A stretch of DNA of 35,662 nucleotides. Source: JADJQU01 sp035490315 (GTDB taxonomy: Bacteria > Planctomycetota > UBA1135 > GCA-002686595). The translations under genes were made by a program, and so were the position numbers. The stretch is taken from contig DATHET010000116.1 in the NCBI GenBank assembly GCA_035490315.1, positions 1 through 35,662 on the forward strand, read 5' to 3'. This document shows positions 7,368 to 16,419 of this stretch, piece after piece (within the stretch, counting starts at the first letter, position 1; every line of letters starts with the position of its first letter). The notes beneath the pieces were generated by a model. That model saw only the letters and a list, made by a program, of their open reading frames with translations. It was not told where the DNA came from and made no database searches.

Positions 7368-8123
7368 TCAACCCATGTTCGCGGCAGCGAAATCCCAGTT
7401 CACGAGCTTGTCCAGGAAGACGCTGATGTAGTCGGGACGCTTGTTCTGGTAATCCAGGTAATACGCGTGCTCCCACACGTCCATGGTCAGCAGGCACTTC
7501 TTGCCGCGCGCCATCGGCGTGTCGGCGTTCGAGGTCTTCTCGACCGTGAGCTTGCCGCCGTCGAGGACGAGCCAGGCCCAACCCGATCCGAACTGGGTCT
7601 TGCCGGCGGTCGAGAAGGCATCCTTGAACTTGTCGTAGCCGCCGAAGGAGGTCCCGATCAGGTCGAGCAGCTTGCCCTTGGGCTGGCCGCCGCCCTTCGG
7701 CGCCATCGAGCTCCAATAGAAAGTGTGATTCCAGACCTGGGCAGCGTTGTTGAACACTCCCGACTTCGCGGCGTCCCCGGCCGTCTTCTTGATCAGCTCC
7801 TCGAGCGAGAGCGCGGCGAGGTCGGGCATGTCCTTCAACAGACCGTTGAGGTTGTCGACGTAGGCCTTGTGGTGCTTCCCGTAATGGAAGCTCAGCGTGT
7901 TGGCTGAAATGTGCGGCGCGAGGGCGTCATTGGAATACGGCAGGGGCGGCAGTTCGTGGGCCATGGTGAGTGAATTGGGATCGTAGGGAGGTGCCGCAGG
8001 CTCGCTCGCGGGCGAGGTCACGGCGGAGAAGGACGAATTGCCGAGCGCCGCGATTGCGGTGCCCGCGAGAGCACCTGTCAGGATCGCGCGGCGGTCCAGA
8101 GGATTTGGGCCAGGGTCGGACAT
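7368..8123 (-). CDS. sodB: Fe-type superoxide dismutase with Tat signal
   Basis: A 251-residue Fe/Mn-family superoxide dismutase that turns superoxide into oxygen and hydrogen peroxide. The four metal ligands are visible: His80 (TLSFHYGKHH), His133 (WNHTFYW), Asp215 and His219 (MDVWEHAYYLDY). AAQVWNHTFYW with Gln129 is the iron-type arrangement, not the manganese type. The first 55 residues are an extension that begins LDRRAILTGALAGTAIAAL, a twin-arginine signal, so the folded, metal-loaded enzyme should be exported to the periplasm. The ATG at 8123 has GAGGA about 8 bases upstream; a longer frame upstream overlaps the dipeptidase gene. It lies 22 bases after the dipeptidase stop. A cytoplasmic paralogue may exist elsewhere. 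Confidence 0.93.
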   Translation of the reverse strand: MSDPGPNPLDRRAILTGALAGTAIAALGNSSFSAVTSPASEPAAPPYDPNSLTMAHELPPLPYSNDALAPHISANTLSFHYGKHHKAYVDNLNGLLKDMPDLAALSLEELIKKTAGDAAKSGVFNNAAQVWNHTFYWSSMAPKGGGQPKGKLLDLIGTSFGGYDKFKDAFSTAGKTQFGSGWAWLVLDGGKLTVEKTSNADTPMARGKKCLLTMDVWEHAYYLDYQNKRPDYISVFLDKLVNWDFAAANMG

Positions 8124-8145
8124 ATTTTTCCTCGCTGGATGAAGT

Positions 8146-9339
8146 TCAGAGGCGGGCCGAGAGCGTGGAGGGCAGGTCGTATGCAACGAGGCGCGCCGTG
8201 GCGGCGGCCGTTCGTGATCCGGTGACGGCCGCGAAAACGCGTTGCATGTTCAAGCCGAGCACCTTGCGTATGTCGAGGGGTGTGAATCCGCGACGCAAGA
8301 GCAGCTCGGCGATCCAACCGTAGCAAGCTGCGCTTTCCAGGCCATACGGGGTTCTCTGTATGCCGTCGAAATCCGACCCGATTCCGACGTGATCGATCCC
8401 GGCCACCTCGACCGCGTGGCAGATGTGATCGATGACCACCTCGGCCGGGAGCGGCTTGGCCTCGCGCTGCAGGAAATCGGATTGCAGCATGAATTCCCGC
8501 GTCTCATGCGCGTCCGAGATTGCCTTGTATTCGGCCTTCTCGCGCAGCCTGCGATCCTCCGCCCCGGCTTCGATCGAAAGGAAAGGCGTGCAGAAGACGA
8601 TGCCGACGACGCCGCCGTGGCGAGCGAGTGCGCGCAGCTGCTCGTCCGTGAGGTTGCGCTGGTGATCGCACACCGCCTTGCAGCCGGAGTGGCTGGCGAT
8701 CACCGGCACGCTGCTGACTTCGAGAGCGTCGTAGAAAGCGCGCTCGCCGGCGTGCGAGAGATCGACCACCATCCCGAGCTCGTTCATGTGCCTGACGACC
8801 GAGCGTCCGAATTCGGACAGGCCCTCGGGCACGTGAGCGCCCGCGCCGGGCTGGCAGGAGCGGATCCACGAGAGGTGGTTGTTCCACACCAGCGTCAGCA
8901 CGCGCACGCCGCGCTCGAAGAACCAGTCGAGCTCGGCGAGGTTCGCTTCAATCGAGTGCCCGCCCTCGATGCCGGGGATTCCGGCGAGAGCGCCTCGGGC
9001 ATGGGCTTCCTCCATCGACCTGGCGTTGCCGGCGAATTGCACGCGCGTCGGATGGCGCGCGATCAACCGATGGAATTCCCCGAGCAGGCCGCGGGTTCGG
9101 TCGCGGGCGCCGTTGGGTCCCTTCTCGATGTACTTCGGGTCGACCCACGAGACGAAGACCAGAGTCCCGAGTCCGCCTTGCTGGCCGCGCTCGACGTCGA
9201 GGTGTCCCTCGCCGGCCACGCCGAGGTCGTGATCGAGATCGAGAGCGCGCTGCAGCGAGTCCGCGTGAGCGTCGAACACCGGGCGATCGGCCATCAGTTG
9301 GATGGCTGCCGCGCTCAACGAGTGGCTCGAGGACTGCAT
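8146..9339 (-). CDS. Membrane dipeptidase family (M19) zinc peptidase
   Basis: A 397-residue metallopeptidase of the renal dipeptidase family, which hydrolyses dipeptides, including some with a D-residue. The metal-site residues appear in order: FDAHADS (HxD), IEGGHSIE (bridging Glu), VVDLSHAG (His), VIASHSGCKAVCDHQRNL (His) and GIGSDFDGI (Asp). The name refers to the mammalian enzyme; no signal peptide or membrane helix is visible, so it is probably cytoplasmic. ATG starts exist at 9339 and 9294, and neither has a clear ribosome site; 9294 would begin MADRPVFDAHAD. It is upstream of the superoxide dismutase gene and probably cotranscribed with it. Confidence 0.92.
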   Translation of the reverse strand: MQSSSHSLSAAAIQLMADRPVFDAHADSLQRALDLDHDLGVAGEGHLDVERGQQGGLGTLVFVSWVDPKYIEKGPNGARDRTRGLLGEFHRLIARHPTRVQFAGNARSMEEAHARGALAGIPGIEGGHSIEANLAELDWFFERGVRVLTLVWNNHLSWIRSCQPGAGAHVPEGLSEFGRSVVRHMNELGMVVDLSHAGERAFYDALEVSSVPVIASHSGCKAVCDHQRNLTDEQLRALARHGGVVGIVFCTPFLSIEAGAEDRRLREKAEYKAISDAHETREFMLQSDFLQREAKPLPAEVVIDHICHAVEVAGIDHVGIGSDFDGIQRTPYGLESAACYGWIAELLLRRGFTPLDIRKVLGLNMQRVFAAVTGSRTAAATARLVAYDLPSTLSARL

Positions 9340-9349
9340 GGCGCCGGTG

Positions 9350-9358
9350 ATGCTAGCA
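9350..9358 (-). promoter_or_regulatory. Possible extended -10 element for the dipeptidase gene
   Basis: On the minus strand TGCTAGCAT gives TGn plus a -10-like TAGCAT (4 of 6). It ends 10 bases before the ATG at 9339, so the transcript would have almost no leader. No good -35 is seen. Confidence 0.25.
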
Positions 9359-9696
9359 GTCGTCCTGTCCGACTTGTCGTCGCGGTTCGCAAGCGCTGCT
9401 CGTCGTCACCACCAGTCTGCTCGGTTCGCCGCCCTCCTCATTCGTCGGCGGTCCGAGTCGACGCGATGCTCGCTGCCGACCCTGGTCTTGTTGTCGCTGC
9501 GCAGCGAGGCTCGACTCCGACACCCCCCGGTTGTTCCGCGCAGGCGCAGAGCAACCCGGGGGTCGAGGTGGAGCCTGGCTCCCTACGGACGCTGCGCCGA
9601 TCGCTCGAATTCGAGCGCTCCGATCCACTCTCCTGGCCAACTGAGGCCTAGCGGAGCAGACCGCCCCGATGGGCCTCTCAGCCACGACTCTTGGGA

Positions 9697-9711
9697 CTGT
9701 CAACCTGACAG
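9697..9711. promoter_or_regulatory. Inverted repeat CTGTCA-ACC-TGACAG, possible activator site
   Basis: A perfect 6-bp inverted repeat with a 3-base centre, about 100 bp upstream of the sigma-54-like promoter. That is where enhancer-binding activators usually bind. The half-site CTGTCA occurs again at 9841-9846, between the promoter and the start codon. Binding is inferred. Confidence 0.4.
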
Positions 9712-9802
9712 GGGATTTTGGACTGGCTCCGGACCCGTGCCAGATTGGCAGAGACCAGCGCCCAAATGCCTCACAATCGGCCCGGAACTGCCTCCGGAGA
9801 GG

Positions 9803-9818
9803 CGGCACAAGGTTTGCA
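9803..9818 (+). promoter_or_regulatory. Sigma-54-like promoter (-24/-12) for the response regulator
   Basis: The 16-mer CGGCACAAGGTTTGCA matches the TGGCACG-N4-TTGCW consensus except at the first T and at the G of position 7. GG and GC have the exact 10-base spacing. Transcription would start near 9829, leaving a leader of about 34 bases before the ATG at 9863. Confidence 0.5.
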
Positions 9819-9862
9819 CCCCGGGATCGACCCTGGACGCCTGTCAAGTCCACCCATTATCC

Positions 9863-10288
9863 ATGCTTGCCCCGCGCCGAATCCTCCTTGCCGACGACGA
9901 CTTCGAAGTCCGTTGCGGCATCGTCGACCTCCTGGCGCCCATGGGCCTCGAGATCCTGCAGGCCGAGTCGGGACTGGAAGTGCTGGACTGGCTCGCCCGC
10001 CGCGCCCGCGACCCCTTCGACCTGCTGCTGCTCGACATGCACATGCCGGGCTGCAGCGGCCTCGAGGTTCTGACCGCACTGCGCGCTCGCGTCGGAGCCG
10101 CATCCAGCTCGGGCCGCGACGCCATCCATCCCATGGTGCCGACCATCTTCTGCTCCGGCCGCGCCGAGCCCGAGCTCGAGCGGCGCGCGATCGAGATGGG
10201 CGCCTTCTGTTTCCTGAAGAAGCCTGTTCGTCCCGATCATCTGCGCGGCGAAGTGCTGCGCGCACTCTCCTCGGGCCGCGCGGCCTGA
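9863..10288 (+). CDS. Receiver-only response regulator
   Basis: A 141-residue protein that is a single CheY-like receiver domain with no output domain. The acidic pocket is ADDD (11-13), the phosphorylated Asp is D58 in LLLLDMHMPG, the conserved Thr/Ser is S98 in FCSGR, and the Lys is K119 or K120 in FLKKP. Such proteins pass phosphate to partners or bind targets directly. No histidine kinase is nearby, so the partner is unknown. The ATG at 9863 fits the domain start (MLAPRRILLADDD). A sigma-54-like promoter precedes it. It lies 113 bases before groES, with a hairpin between, so joint transcription with groESL is uncertain. Confidence 0.85.
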   Translation: MLAPRRILLADDDFEVRCGIVDLLAPMGLEILQAESGLEVLDWLARRARDPFDLLLLDMHMPGCSGLEVLTALRARVGAASSSGRDAIHPMVPTIFCSGRAEPELERRAIEMGAFCFLKKPVRPDHLRGEVLRALSSGRAA

Positions 10289-10330
10289 AAGCCTCTAGGC
10301 AAAAAACCCCTGGGCACCGATCCCTTCCGA

Positions 10331-10352
10331 CCGCGGCTTCTGCGAGCCGCGG
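10331..10352 (+). terminator. Stem-loop between response regulator and groES
   Basis: CCGCGGCT (10331-10338) and AGCCGCGG (10345-10352) form a perfect 8-bp stem around TCTGCG; CACGATTTT follows. It may be a weak terminator for the response regulator, or a regulatory structure in front of groES. Confidence 0.4.
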
Positions 10353-10401
10353 CACGATTTTAACCCGATCCTTTGAACCCCTGATCCCAACGAGACTGAC
10401 C

Positions 10402-10722
10402 ATGTCCACGAAAACCAAGACCGCCTCCAAGAGCTCGATCCGTCCCCTCGGCGACCGCGTCCTCGTTTCACGCGTCGAGGCCGAATCCAAGACCGCCGGC
10501 GGCATCCTGCTGCCCGACAGCGCCAAGGAAAAGCCGCGCGAAGGCAAGGTCATCGCGATCGGTGACGGACGCACGCTCGACAACGGCGAGCGCTCCACGT
10601 TCTCCGTGAAGGTCGGCGACCGCGTGCTCTTCACCTCTTACGGCGGCACCGAAGTCAAGTTCGGCGGCCAGGAGTACCTGATCATGGACGAGAAGGACAT
10701 TCTCGGCATCGTCGAAGGCTGA
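10402..10722 (+). CDS. groES: Co-chaperonin GroES
   Basis: A 106-residue co-chaperonin that forms the seven-fold lid on GroEL. RPLGDRVLVSRVEAESKTAG and the mobile loop with GGILLPDSAKEKPREGKVIAIG are diagnostic; GDRVLFTSYGGTEVKFGGQE and the end YLIMDEKDILGIVEG complete the family pattern. A Lys/Thr/Ser-rich N-terminal tail (TKTKTASKSS) of about ten residues is longer than in E. coli. It is 34 bases before groEL and clearly in one operon with it. I see no CIRCE inverted repeat (TTAGCACTC-N9-GAGTGCTAA) upstream, so HrcA control is not supported here. Confidence 0.97.
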   Translation: MSTKTKTASKSSIRPLGDRVLVSRVEAESKTAGGILLPDSAKEKPREGKVIAIGDGRTLDNGERSTFSVKVGDRVLFTSYGGTEVKFGGQEYLIMDEKDILGIVEG

Positions 10723-10756
10723 TCGGTCCCCACACCACGAACACCAGGAATCATCC

Positions 10757-12373
<1,617 letters not shown>

Positions 12374-12395
12374 TCCGAAGTAGCGAATGGAATTC

Positions 12396-12430
12396 GCGGG
12401 CTCCGCTGTCCTCGAGACAGCGGAGCCCGC
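12396..12430. terminator. Strong hairpin terminator after groEL
   Basis: A perfect 15-bp stem (GCGGGCTCCGCTGTC with GACAGCGGAGCCCGC) around CTCGA, 22 bases after the groEL stop. Only a weak TTGCATTA follows, so termination may rely on the very stable stem. It sits between convergent genes and could serve both. Confidence 0.75.
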
Positions 12431-12477
12431 TTGCATTACAGCGTAGAATCGCGACAGCTACGCGCGCGCCGCGAACC

Positions 12478-12837
12478 TCACTGCGCCGGGTGAGCGGCGT
12501 GCCAGACTTCGAATTTCGCGGCCTCCTCGACCGGCGTGGCCGCGCGCTGCGCGATCTCCAGGTGATAGCGCTTGAACGCCGCCGCGAATCCGCGCGGGTC
12601 CGTTTCGAACCAGTCGGCCGCGTTCTGCGAACCCTGGAGCAAGCGTTCGAAGCGCAGCTTGACGACGATCAGCGCCGAGATGCGCAGTCCATCGAGGTCG
12701 ATCGACTGCAGCGCTGCTCGCGTCGCCGCCGCGTTGCGCGGATCTTGCGCGGCACGCTGCACGAACTGCGCCGGATCGGCGCTGGTCAGCGCGTCCGCGA
12801 GCACGCGCTCGAGTTCGATCGCTGCGCCGTCGCTCAT
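12478..12837 (-). CDS. Small partner protein of the MNIO enzyme
   Basis: A 119-residue soluble, mostly helical protein (VLADALTSADPAQFVQRA near the start, then LRISALIVVKLRFERLLQGS and DPRGFAAAFKRYHLEIA). Its ATG overlaps the TGA of the DUF692 gene as ATGA (12834-12837), a sign of translational coupling. In characterised MNIO systems a second protein binds the precursor and forms a complex with the enzyme (MbnC, DUF2063 types). Size and position suit that role, but I cannot place the sequence firmly in any of those families. It is the last gene of the four-gene unit and runs towards the groEL terminator. Confidence 0.65.
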   Translation of the reverse strand: MSDGAAIELERVLADALTSADPAQFVQRAAQDPRNAAATRAALQSIDLDGLRISALIVVKLRFERLLQGSQNAADWFETDPRGFAAAFKRYHLEIAQRAATPVEEAAKFEVWHAAHPAQ

Positions 12838-13709
12838 CGTCCCCCCGCGATTCGCCGCGCGCGGCGGAGTTCTTCGCGCACCAGCGCGACGTCGCCCGGC
12901 TCGACCGTGCCTTCCATGCGCTCGAGCGTCACGCCGCGCAGGTTTGCGCACCGCGGCAGGACGCGCTCGAGCATGTGCCACACTTCCTCGGGCACCGCGT
13001 CGTCGTGGCTGTCCAACCTCCGCGTCGCACCGGAAGCGAGCCAGGCCGGATCAGAATCCGCGCCTCCGGAAACGTGGATCTCGATCACGCGCTCAAGTGG
13101 GAGACGCTTCACGTACTCCCAGGGATCGAAACCGGCGTTGAGCGCGGTCGTGTAGACATTGTGCAGGTCGAGAAGCAAATGCGTGCGCGGCGCGTCGAGG
13201 ATCTGCGCCAGGAACGCGGGCTCGTCGAGCGGGTTGCCGAGATGGAAATAGAAGACCGAGTTCTCGATCCCGACGTCGGCAACGCAGGTCTGCATCTGTG
13301 CAAGGCTCGCGCGCACGGCCGCCGCCGACGCTGCAGTCATCGCGACGGGCAATGGCAGGATCAGCTCGTGGTCATCGAGCACGGTCACGCCATGGTGATC
13401 CGTGTACCAGCCGAACTCGAAAGTCCGCGCATCCTCGCGCATGCGGGTCAGCCAACGCTCGCGACGCTTCGGATCAGGTTGCGCGCTGCCGAGCGAAAAG
13501 CCGACGCCATGCGCGACGAAGGGCCTTCCGGTGTGCTCGCGCAACGCAAGAAAACGGCGGTGAAACCCATTCGACTCGAAGCCCCCTTCCCCGCCTCTCC
13601 AGAGCGTCTCCGGCGCGACCTCGTAGTAATCGGGCTCGTCCTCGATCACGCCCGCGAGCAGCTCGAGTGTCTTCAGATGCGGCTGGAGAGTGAATCCGAT
13701 CGCGATCAC
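12834..13709 (-). CDS. DUF692 family multinuclear non-haem iron oxidative enzyme (MNIO)
   Basis: A 291-residue TIM-barrel protein of the DUF692/MbnB family. Characterised members hold two or three iron ions and modify peptides, often at Cys (methanobactin, 3-thiaglutamate, bufferin pathways). Likely ligands are in place: Glu34 (YYEVAPETLW), His68 (FVAHGVGFSLGS), Glu149-Asn150 (VGIEN), Asp181, His183 and Asn184 (LLLDLHNVYT), His212 (VIEIHVSGG), the DSHDDAVP segment (233-240) and Glu263. The start is GTG at 13709, 6 bases after the stop of the upstream lipoprotein gene. It overlaps the small partner by 4 bases. No short precursor peptide is seen nearby; the two upstream lipoproteins are the natural substrate candidates. 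Confidence 0.9.
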   Translation of the reverse strand: MIAIGFTLQPHLKTLELLAGVIEDEPDYYEVAPETLWRGGEGGFESNGFHRRFLALREHTGRPFVAHGVGFSLGSAQPDPKRRERWLTRMREDARTFEFGWYTDHHGVTVLDDHELILPLPVAMTAASAAAVRASLAQMQTCVADVGIENSVFYFHLGNPLDEPAFLAQILDAPRTHLLLDLHNVYTTALNAGFDPWEYVKRLPLERVIEIHVSGGADSDPAWLASGATRRLDSHDDAVPEEVWHMLERVLPRCANLRGVTLERMEGTVEPGDVALVREELRRARRIAGGR

Positions 13710-13715
13710 AGGCTC

Positions 13716-14675
13716 TCAGCGATCGCTGTCGGTGTAGAACCAGAGGAAGCGATTGCTGAATTTGTCGACCCTCGCGATACCGCATGGATATCCGACACCA
13801 TCCGTCTCGATGTCGGCGGCAGGATTTTTTCGCGGTCGCGGATTTTCCTCTTTGCTGGCACCACAACCGAGGGAGAGCCCCCACCCGGCCCCCGAGAAGC
13901 CGCGGGCGAGCACGCGTGTGCGGGTGCTCTCGACTACAAGGGTCTGGAATCGCGCGCATGGTGTCGGCTTCTCGGCCGCAGCTTGCAAGAACAATGCGGC
14001 CGCGCAGCCAAGCAGCTCGGCGTCAGGATTCGCTGCCGATCGAAGGCATTCTTCGACGCGGGCGCACACACCGGCACCGAGCGCTCCCCGTGCCTGGTCT
14101 GCTCGTCGTTGCAAGCTCTCCGGAACGGCTGCAATCGATCCGTGGACAGCCGACGTCCAGCCTGCGAAACGCACTCTCTGCTCGTGCAGCCACTCATCTC
14201 TCTCCCCAAAAAAATGTCTATGCTCGGCAACGGGCTCGCTGACGATGACCGAGACCTCGGGTCCCGACGGGCCGTGCTCGATCACCACGAGGAGGGTCGA
14301 GGGTTCGAGCCGCGAAGTGGGAATCGTGGCGCGAATTTCCTCGGCCGATGCGCAGGCCAGCTCGCACAGCGCGAGGTCGCGCCAGAGCCCATCATCGCCG
14401 CTGGTCAGGAAGTCAGCGAATTCATCGCGCGGATCCCACGTGGCGCGCTCGCTCTCAGGCGGAGCTAGGAACACGATCACCGGTTTGCCCAGCGAGCGCG
14501 CCCGTGCGACGCAGCCTGCGAAATCGAGTTCCACGGCTTTGTCGAGATCGAGCTCGACCTCCGGCGCAGGATTCGCATTCGAGCCGGGCGGATTGGAGCA
14601 TCCCGCGAGCCACGGATACGCGGACAGTGAGACGAGCGAAGCTCCGCTCCAGCGAAGGAAGTGTCTGCGTTCGAT
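13716..14675 (-). CDS. RR-signal lipoprotein, second tandem paralogue, non-standard ATC start
   Basis: A 319-residue paralogue of the gene just upstream. Read from an ATC at 14675, the N-terminus is ERRHFLRWSGASLVSLSAYP then WLAGC, a near copy of its neighbour's RR signal and lipobox. No ATG, GTG or TTG occurs before this signal: the frame runs back only seven codons to the neighbour's TGA. The first standard start, a GTG at 14534, would lose the signal. Next comes a thioredoxin-like region without CxxC, with LALCELACAS identical in both paralogues. The C-terminus has SGAGWG, GCGA, PCGIAR and RFLWFYTDSDR. It has more Cys than its paralogue. The stop is 6 bases before the MNIO gene, and modification by that enzyme is inferred. 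It could also be a degraded copy. Confidence 0.7.
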   Translation of the reverse strand: MERRHFLRWSGASLVSLSAYPWLAGCSNPPGSNANPAPEVELDLDKAVELDFAGCVARARSLGKPVIVFLAPPESERATWDPRDEFADFLTSGDDGLWRDLALCELACASAEEIRATIPTSRLEPSTLLVVIEHGPSGPEVSVIVSEPVAEHRHFFGERDEWLHEQRVRFAGWTSAVHGSIAAVPESLQRRADQARGALGAGVCARVEECLRSAANPDAELLGCAAALFLQAAAEKPTPCARFQTLVVESTRTRVLARGFSGAGWGLSLGCGASKEENPRPRKNPAADIETDGVGYPCGIARVDKFSNRFLWFYTDSDR

Positions 14676-14693
14676 ATTGGCCCCGCGAAAGAC

Positions 14694-15674
14694 TCAGCGA
14701 CTCGTGTCGGTGTAGTACCACAGGAATCTACTCCCGAACTCGCTGATTCTTCCCATTCCGCAGGCGAAGCCAGCTCTCGCGCTGGCGATGTTTTTCCCGT
14801 GCCGTTGACGGATCGGTGCTCCGCAGGAAACGTGGCGACCCCAGCCTGCCCCCGAGATGCCCAGCTTGATCACACGCGAGCGAGTCTCCTGCTCGAGCCT
14901 GAGCTTGCGTTCCATGCCCAGCTCGGATTGCTCCAGCGCGTCGAGGAGGAACAGGGCCGGTGCTCCGGCGAGCAGCGCGTCGGTCGGCGTTTCGCTCGAA
15001 TGGAGCAAGGTCTCGACCCGCGCGACTGCCTCCTCGCCTAGCGCGCGGCGAGCAGCGTCGGCACGGCGCTGGAGCACTCCTCGATCTCCCGCGATGACTC
15101 CGTGCAGCGTCGAGCGCCACTGTTCGAGATCGTCGTCCAACGCGCGTGGCCGAGACTCCTCCTTCGCCGCAGGATCGAAGGAGCCCGGTTCGTCCACTTC
15201 GATGGCTGCGACCCGAGCAGGTCCGGAGTCCTGCTCGACGAAGACGAAATAGGGCTTTCCTTCGATTACCGATCCCGGCAGTGCCTCCCGGATCTCCTCC
15301 ATCGAGGCGCAGGCGAGCTCGCAGAGAGCCAGCTCTCCCCAGAAGGCATCACGGGACTCCCACAGGAATCGCCCGAACATAGTCCCGCGATCTGGTTCGC
15401 TTCGATCCGACTCGTGATCCGCGACGAAGATGAGCGTGGGTTTTCCGAGTGCGCGCGCGCGCTCGAGCGTGCCTGCGAAGTCGAGCTCGACGGCCCGGTC
15501 CGGATCCTCTTCGAGCGCCCGCGGAGGTGGCCTAGACGGAAGCACGACGGAATCAGGAAGCGGCGCGGGCTCGGTCGATTGGACTCGAGGCTCGCTCTCG
15601 CAGCCTGCGAGCCACGGATACGCGGAGAGCGACGCGAGCGCTCCGCTCCATCTGAGGAAGTGTCTGCGTTCCAT
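14694..15674 (-). CDS. RR-signal lipoprotein, first tandem paralogue, putative MNIO substrate
   Basis: A 326-residue protein. MERRHFLRWS is a twin-arginine-like motif, and LAGC (Cys25) is a lipobox, so it should be exported and lipid-anchored. After a Pro-rich linker, residues about 60-160 look thioredoxin-like (LERARALGKPTLIFVADHES) but lack the CxxC. LALCELACAS (Cys118, Cys122) is shared exactly with the paralogue. The last 55 residues are the most conserved: GISGAGWG, SCGA (Cys284), ACGMGR (Cys305) and RFLWYYTDTSR. That tail has two Cys at fixed motifs, and the gene leads a unit with an MNIO enzyme. It is therefore a candidate modified protein, which is inference. Family not recognised. 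An inorganic pyrophosphatase lies 82 bases upstream on the same strand. Confidence 0.85.
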   Translation of the reverse strand: MERRHFLRWSGALASLSAYPWLAGCESEPRVQSTEPAPLPDSVVLPSRPPPRALEEDPDRAVELDFAGTLERARALGKPTLIFVADHESDRSEPDRGTMFGRFLWESRDAFWGELALCELACASMEEIREALPGSVIEGKPYFVFVEQDSGPARVAAIEVDEPGSFDPAAKEESRPRALDDDLEQWRSTLHGVIAGDRGVLQRRADAARRALGEEAVARVETLLHSSETPTDALLAGAPALFLLDALEQSELGMERKLRLEQETRSRVIKLGISGAGWGRHVSCGAPIRQRHGKNIASARAGFACGMGRISEFGSRFLWYYTDTSR

Positions 15675-15756
15675 GGATTCGGCTCCCCCTCACTACTCCC
15701 TAGTGGAAGCGCGAGCAGGAGTTTCCGCTCCGCGGATCAATTCAGCGCAGCTACAT

Positions 15757-16377
15757 CTACCCGCCGAATTCCGCCGCGTAATCCTCGATCGCCGCCTGGA
15801 TCACCTTGCCCGCCTGCGCGCAGTCGTAGATCGACGTCGCGCTCGCATTCAGCGCTTCGCCCGGTTTCAGCTTGTACGTCGAAAAGTAATGCCGCAACCG
15901 CGCGATCAGATTCTCCGGCAGCTGCGCGAGGTCCTCGCACTTGCCCCAGAAGAGATCGTTCTGCAACACCGCGACGATCTTGTCGTCCGCTTCGCCGTGA
16001 TCGATCGTCTGCAGTCCGCCGACGACTCGCGCATTGAGGATGATGTCCGCGCGCGTGATCGGCCGCTCGCTGACCACGCAGATGTCGAGCGGGTCGCCGT
16101 CGCCCTTGCTCGCGCCGGGGCTGAGCTTCGCCACGCGGTCTCCGCACAGCGTTCGCGGGATGAAGCCGTACAGCGTCGGCGGTTGCGCGGCGCCGCTCTG
16201 CGGGCGATCGACGCGGATGTAGCCCGTTTTCTTGTCGACCTCGTATTTCACGGCGTCGAAGGGCGTGATCTCGATGTAAGCGGTGACGAGATTCGGCGGG
16301 GAGGGTCCGACTTCCAATCCGTGCCAGGGGTGGGGACGCCAACGGTAGAACGCGTGCGGGAAGGGCATGATGTGCAC
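15757..16377 (-). CDS. ppa: Inorganic pyrophosphatase, family I
   Basis: A 206-residue soluble enzyme that hydrolyses pyrophosphate to phosphate and pulls biosynthetic reactions forward. The family signature GDGDPLDICVV carries the metal-binding Asp residues; IEITPFDAVKYEVDKKTG, PTLYGFIPRTLCGD, and the later ADDKIVAVLQND are further family landmarks. Codon 4 is also ATG, so the true start could be either of two. It is divergent from the methyltransferase gene with 77 bases between. It may be the first gene read before the lipoprotein/MNIO unit, but the 82-base gap leaves this open. Confidence 0.95.
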   Translation of the reverse strand: MHIMPFPHAFYRWRPHPWHGLEVGPSPPNLVTAYIEITPFDAVKYEVDKKTGYIRVDRPQSGAAQPPTLYGFIPRTLCGDRVAKLSPGASKGDGDPLDICVVSERPITRADIILNARVVGGLQTIDHGEADDKIVAVLQNDLFWGKCEDLAQLPENLIARLRHYFSTYKLKPGEALNASATSIYDCAQAGKVIQAAIEDYAAEFGG

Positions 16378-16419
16378 GTTATCGACCGGAGCCGCGAGTT
16401 TCGCGAATCTGCCCCGCGG

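Larger units (their letters stand above)
9340..9862. other. Gene-free region rich in palindromes
   Basis: I see no credible gene in these 523 bases between the divergent dipeptidase and response-regulator genes. It holds several symmetric sites: TCGCTGCGCAGCGA (9494-9507, perfect); a stem-loop with ACCCCCCGGTTG (9522-9533) against CAACCCGGGGGT (9552-9563), 11 of 12 pairs; GGAGCCTGGCTCC (9570-9582); CGCTCGAATTCGAGCG (9602-9617, perfect); and CTGTCAACCTGACAG (9697-9711). A sigma-54-like promoter lies at 9803-9818. The spread looks like a complex regulatory region, but palindromes arise easily at high GC. Confidence 0.5.

Noticed and set aside
9353..9853. Minus-strand frame in the palindrome-rich gap
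   Set aside because: No motif, no ribosome site, and it would cover the promoter and inverted repeats.
10289..10401. CIRCE heat-shock operator before groES
   Set aside because: Searched for by eye; no TTAGCACTC-N9-GAGTGCTAA or close variant is present.
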